From positions 1 through 7,597 of the forward strand of contig CAYTSW010000129.1 of the NCBI GenBank assembly GCA_964440605.1: a stretch of DNA of 7,597 bases, in the 5' to 3' direction. Shown one piece after another: positions 4,663-7,597 of the stretch (positions are counted from its first letter, which is position 1; the number at the start of each line of letters is the position of its first letter). This stretch comes from CAYTSW01 sp964440605 (GTDB lineage Bacteria > Planctomycetota > Phycisphaerae > Phycisphaerales > UBA1924). Made by a program: the position numbers and the translations under genes. Under the pieces are notes generated by a model. The model saw nothing but the letters and a program-made list of their open reading frames with translations, did no database searches and was not told where the DNA came from.

Positions 4663-7597
4663 GTGAACGCAGCCAACCACCGCTCCCGCCCCGCCGAACG
4701 ATCGACCGTGCGCGACAAGCCGAAGAAGCGATCGTCGGTCCTCCGGACCGCGGGTATCGTTCTCTTCGCCTGCCTGCTGCTGCTAATCGGTGCGGGCGGG
4801 CTCTTCGGCCCCGCGATCGTCGCCCAGTTCGTCCCCGGCGTCATCGAGTCCGCCGCGGCCGATCGCCTCAACGGATCCGTCGAGGTGCGCGACGTCTCGC
4901 TCTCGTGGGCCGGGCCCCAGCGCATCGGCGGCCTCACCGTCAACGACGCCCAGGGACGACGCGTCGCCTCCATCGAAGCCAGCACCGGCGCCTCGCTGCT
5001 CGGCCTCGCGGTGGGCGGGCTCGACCTCGGCACCGTCACCGTCCGGGGGGACACGCTCGACATCGTCAAGAACGAAGACGGCTCGCTCAACATCGCCACG
5101 CTCTTCAAGGACGACCCACAGGCGACCGACGAGCCGACCACGCTCCCCGAGGGCTTGGCGATCCAGCTCGACGCCTCGTTCAACGCCGTGACTTGGACGG
5201 TCAAGAGCGACGACGGCCAGAGCCGCACCGTCGAACTCCGCGACGTAACGCTCAACGGCGCGATCGATACCGGGACGTCGGCACCCGCGTCCCTCACCCT
5301 CACCGCGACCGACGCCGACGGCAACGCGGCGCTCGACATCGCGGTCTCAGGCTCGGCCATCGCTCCCGACCGCACGCTGCGCCTCTTCCCCAACGACCTC
5401 GAAGCCAAGCTCGATGCACAGCTCACGGCTCGCGACCTCGCGGTGCTGCTGGGCGTTACGCCCGCCGCGGGTGAGGAGTCCGCCCGCTGGCGCGCCGAAG
5501 CCACGCTCGAGGCCTCCGACGGTTCGCTGGTCGCGCGAGGCACGCCCGTGATCAGGGGACGCGTGCCCGAGCGTCTCATGCAGACGCTCGCCGCCGAGGG
5601 CGTCGAAGTCACCCTGGATGAGCCGCCCACCGTGGCGCTGACCATCCCTCAGTTCCGCATCCCGCTGCCCTCGGCACAGACGCCGTGGGCCCAGCAGGAC
5701 TTCACCACCGCCCAACTCGCCGCCCAGCTCACCTTCGGAGCCATGCGCGGCTCGCTGACGCTGCCCGACGTCGGGAGGCGCTCGCTCGAGTTCCCCGCGA
5801 CCACCGGCGGCCTCCAACTCGCTCAGCACGCCTCGAGCCTCGGCGCTCGAATGGTCCTCCGCCCGCAGCTCGACCGGCAGGAAGCCGGCGCCATCGAGAT
5901 CCGCGCCTCGGCAACGGGACTGCTCGATAGCAACGGGCGACTGCGCGCATCCGAGCAGGCGTCCCTCTGGAACCCCGAGACGCTCTCGGCCGCGATCTCC
6001 GCCAAAGACATGCGCGCCGAACTCTTCGACCAGCTCGCCGCCGCCTTCGCGCCCGGCTTGCTCACCGGCTCGCTCGAGCGCGCCGCCGGCGGGCCCGTCG
6101 ACCTCGTCCTAGAAGCCAACGTCCCCTCGCCCGGCGAAGGCGACGACGCCATCCCCGGTTTCCTCCACGGCACCCCGCTCATCAACGCCAGCCTCACCAG
6201 CCCCCTCACCACCGCCAGCGCGGTCGCGGCGCTCGAACCCGACCGACTCCGCACCGCCGGCCGCGGCATCAACATCAGCACCAACGCCCCCGCCGAAGTC
6301 CTCGACCTGCTCGCGACGGCCGACACCATCCAGGTGCGATCCGAGAACGGCGCGCGACTGAACCTCAGCATCCCAAACGCGACACTATCGCGCACGCAAG
6401 CGGGCATCGACCTCGCCCGAAGCACCGCGCAGGCGACCCTCGAAGCAGCAGGCCTCACGGTCTCCGGCGTCGCCGACACCGCCGTCACGGCCAATCAACT
6501 GAGCCTCGAGCTCGACCTCCAGCAGGGCGGCACCCTCGTCTGGACCGCCAACGCCAACGCCACCACGCGCGGCGAAGACTTCACGCTCGCGAGCACCGGC
6601 ACCGTCGCCAACCTTGCCGCGACCAGCGGCGGCGGGACGTTGGGCTTCGACTTCGCAGCCGCCACCTACTCGGGCGAACTCACCACCGAGGGCCTGCCGA
6701 CCGACCTGCTCGAAGTCGCCTCCGCCGACGCCGCCGTTATCGCCGCTGCCGCCCTCGGCCAGACGCTCTCCGGGTCCGTCGCCTCCGCCGGCTCGACGAG
6801 CATGTTCCACGTCGACCTCACGGGCGATCGAGGCTCGATCGCGGGTGAGGCCGGCCTCGACAGCAACGCCGTCGTCGTACCCGCCTCGGGCCTGACCATC
6901 GAAACCACGCGGCCCGGACCAACGCTGCAGGCGCTCGAACGTCTGCGCGGCCCGGACGCCGACACCCAACTCGCCATGCGCGACACCGGCTCGATGAGCA
7001 TCGTCCTGCGCGACGCGCGGCTCCCGCTCGACCGCCCCGATCACGCGCCGCTCAAGGGCGCCCGAGGCCAGGTCGCGCTCATCGCCACCGCCCTCGAGGG
7101 ACGCTTCACCGCCCTCGACCAGCCGTTTGCCATCGAGCAACTCAGCCTCGACGCCTCCCTGACCGAAGCCGGCGACCTCGCCGGCGACGTGATGATGAAC
7201 GGAACCGCCAGCGACGACGCCCTCACCCTCAACGGAGAGTTCACCGTCGATCGCTTCCACCGGGGCTCCGGACAAATCGACCTCACCAGCGCCGCGTACG
7301 GCGTCGACCTCCGCGCCCAACTCCCCGCCGCCCTCGCCTCGCTGCTCGAAGACCGCTACGGCATCGCGCTGCGCGAAGCAGCGGGCGACTCCCTCGCGAT
7401 CACCCTCGACAACGACTCCGGCACAGCGGGCGGCATCGTGCTCACCGCCTCGGGCGACCATGGCTTTGCGCTCCGCACGCCGCTGAGCGTCACCGCCTCC
7501 GGCGGGCAGGCACGCGTTGTCGTCGGCAAGTCGAGCGTGAACACACGCGTCACCCCGACGATCGTCGACACCTTCGCCAGCGATGTGCTCGGGCGCA
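4663..7597 (+). CDS. AsmA/DUF748/TamB-like large envelope protein, 3'-incomplete
   Basis: The frame is open without a stop from a GTG start to the window end (978 codons visible), so the C-terminus is missing. Residues 1-29 are basic (KPKKRSS and other positive residues) and should be cytoplasmic. Residues 30-50 (AGIVLFACLLLLIGAGGLFGP) form one membrane anchor, leaving the rest in the periplasm. Residues 69-135 follow the AsmA-superfamily opening closely: LNGSVEVRDVSLSW, GPQRIGGLTV, a SLLGL turn, LGTVTVRGDTLDIVKNEDGSLNIATLF. The remainder is long and rich in Ala, Thr, Leu and Asp, with alternating beta-strand patterns and almost no cysteine, as expected for a repeating beta-groove protein. 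Relatives (AsmA, TamB, YhdP) bridge the inner and outer membranes and are implicated in phospholipid transport or outer-membrane assembly. The exact subfamily cannot be told without the C-terminus. The 145-nt gap after nadA holds only a 5-bp GCCCG/CGGGC hairpin (4632-4644). Confidence 0.8.
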   Translation, partial: MNAANHRSRPAERSTVRDKPKKRSSVLRTAGIVLFACLLLLIGAGGLFGPAIVAQFVPGVIESAAADRLNGSVEVRDVSLSWAGPQRIGGLTVNDAQGRRVASIEASTGASLLGLAVGGLDLGTVTVRGDTLDIVKNEDGSLNIATLFKDDPQATDEPTTLPEGLAIQLDASFNAVTWTVKSDDGQSRTVELRDVTLNGAIDTGTSAPASLTLTATDADGNAALDIAVSGSAIAPDRTLRLFPNDLEAKLDAQLTARDLAVLLGVTPAAGEESARWRAEATLEASDGSLVARGTPVIRGRVPERLMQTLAAEGVEVTLDEPPTVALTIPQFRIPLPSAQTPWAQQDFTTAQLAAQLTFGAMRGSLTLPDVGRRSLEFPATTGGLQLAQHASSLGARMVLRPQLDRQEAGAIEIRASATGLLDSNGRLRASEQASLWNPETLSAAISAKDMRAELFDQLAAAFAPGLLTGSLERAAGGPVDLVLEANVPSPGEGDDAIPGFLHGTPLINASLTSPLTTASAVAALEPDRLRTAGRGINISTNAPAEVLDLLATADTIQVRSENGARLNLSIPNATLSRTQAGIDLARSTAQATLEAAGLTVSGVADTAVTANQLSLELDLQQGGTLVWTANANATTRGEDFTLASTGTVANLAATSGGGTLGFDFAAATYSGELTTEGLPTDLLEVASADAAVIAAAALGQTLSGSVASAGSTSMFHVDLTGDRGSIAGEAGLDSNAVVVPASGLTIETTRPGPTLQALERLRGPDADTQLAMRDTGSMSIVLRDARLPLDRPDHAPLKGARGQVALIATALEGRFTALDQPFAIEQLSLDASLTEAGDLAGDVMMNGTASDDALTLNGEFTVDRFHRGSGQIDLTSAAYGVDLRAQLPAALASLLEDRYGIALREAAGDSLAITLDNDSGTAGGIVLTASGDHGFALRTPLSVTASGGQARVVVGKSSVNTRVTPTIVDTFASDVLGR

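Noticed and set aside
4563..5645. Minus-strand open frame of 360 codons opposite the AsmA-like gene
   Set aside because: Low-complexity Ser/Arg/Ala product with no motifs. The plus frame has a Shine-Dalgarno site, a membrane anchor and an AsmA signature.
6385..7461. Minus-strand open frame of 358 codons rich in Gly, Glu and Arg
   Set aside because: Shadow of the AsmA-like reading frame caused by GC-biased third positions. No start signal or recognisable domain.

Overview
The window looks like chromosomal DNA from a high-GC Gram-negative bacterium, most likely a planctomycete of the Phycisphaerae type. That placement is an inference. It rests on the GC-rich codon use, outer-membrane functions (a KdsC-like phosphatase and an AsmA-like protein), an HU protein with a lysine-rich tail, and dispersed palindromes between genes. 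No 16S or other decisive marker is present. The first 51 bases are not genomic: they are Illumina P7/TruSeq adapter sequence left on the end of the contig.

Layout: (1) 52-1149, plus strand: a 5'-truncated multi-pass membrane protein that resembles a cation:proton antiporter of the CPA type but seems to lack the usual charged transport residues. (2) 1150-1336: a convergent intergenic region with two REP-like palindromes in opposite orientation and a 20-bp tandem duplication. (3) 1337-1867, minus: a KdsC-like HAD phosphatase. (4) 1881-1910: a perfect 12-bp GC hairpin, probably the HU terminator, lying 13 nt before the kdsC start. (5) 1976-2404, minus: an HU-family nucleoid protein with a histone-H1-like N-terminal tail. 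(6) 2405-2719: a divergent intergenic region holding the HU promoter/leader and the start signals of the next gene. (7) 2720-3052, plus: a small stand-alone PilZ protein. (8) 3053-3320: three more copies of the same palindrome family. (9) 3321-4517, plus: quinolinate synthase NadA, of a long form with an internal insertion. (10) 4663 to the window end, plus: a very large AsmA/DUF748/TamB-like envelope protein, incomplete at its 3' end.

The genes do not form one pathway. Two concern the envelope (KdsC-like in lipopolysaccharide sugar synthesis, AsmA-like in outer-membrane lipid or protein homeostasis), one NAD synthesis, one nucleoid structure, one probably c-di-GMP sensing and one probably ion transport. 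I found no CRISPR array, phage, insertion sequence, toxin-antitoxin or defence module, and no tRNA or rRNA. The most interesting non-coding signal is the oriented 29-nt palindromic repeat family, with five copies in two intergenic clusters. The most interesting coding signals are the apparently ion-site-less antiporter-like protein and the KdsC homologue with an altered motif II.
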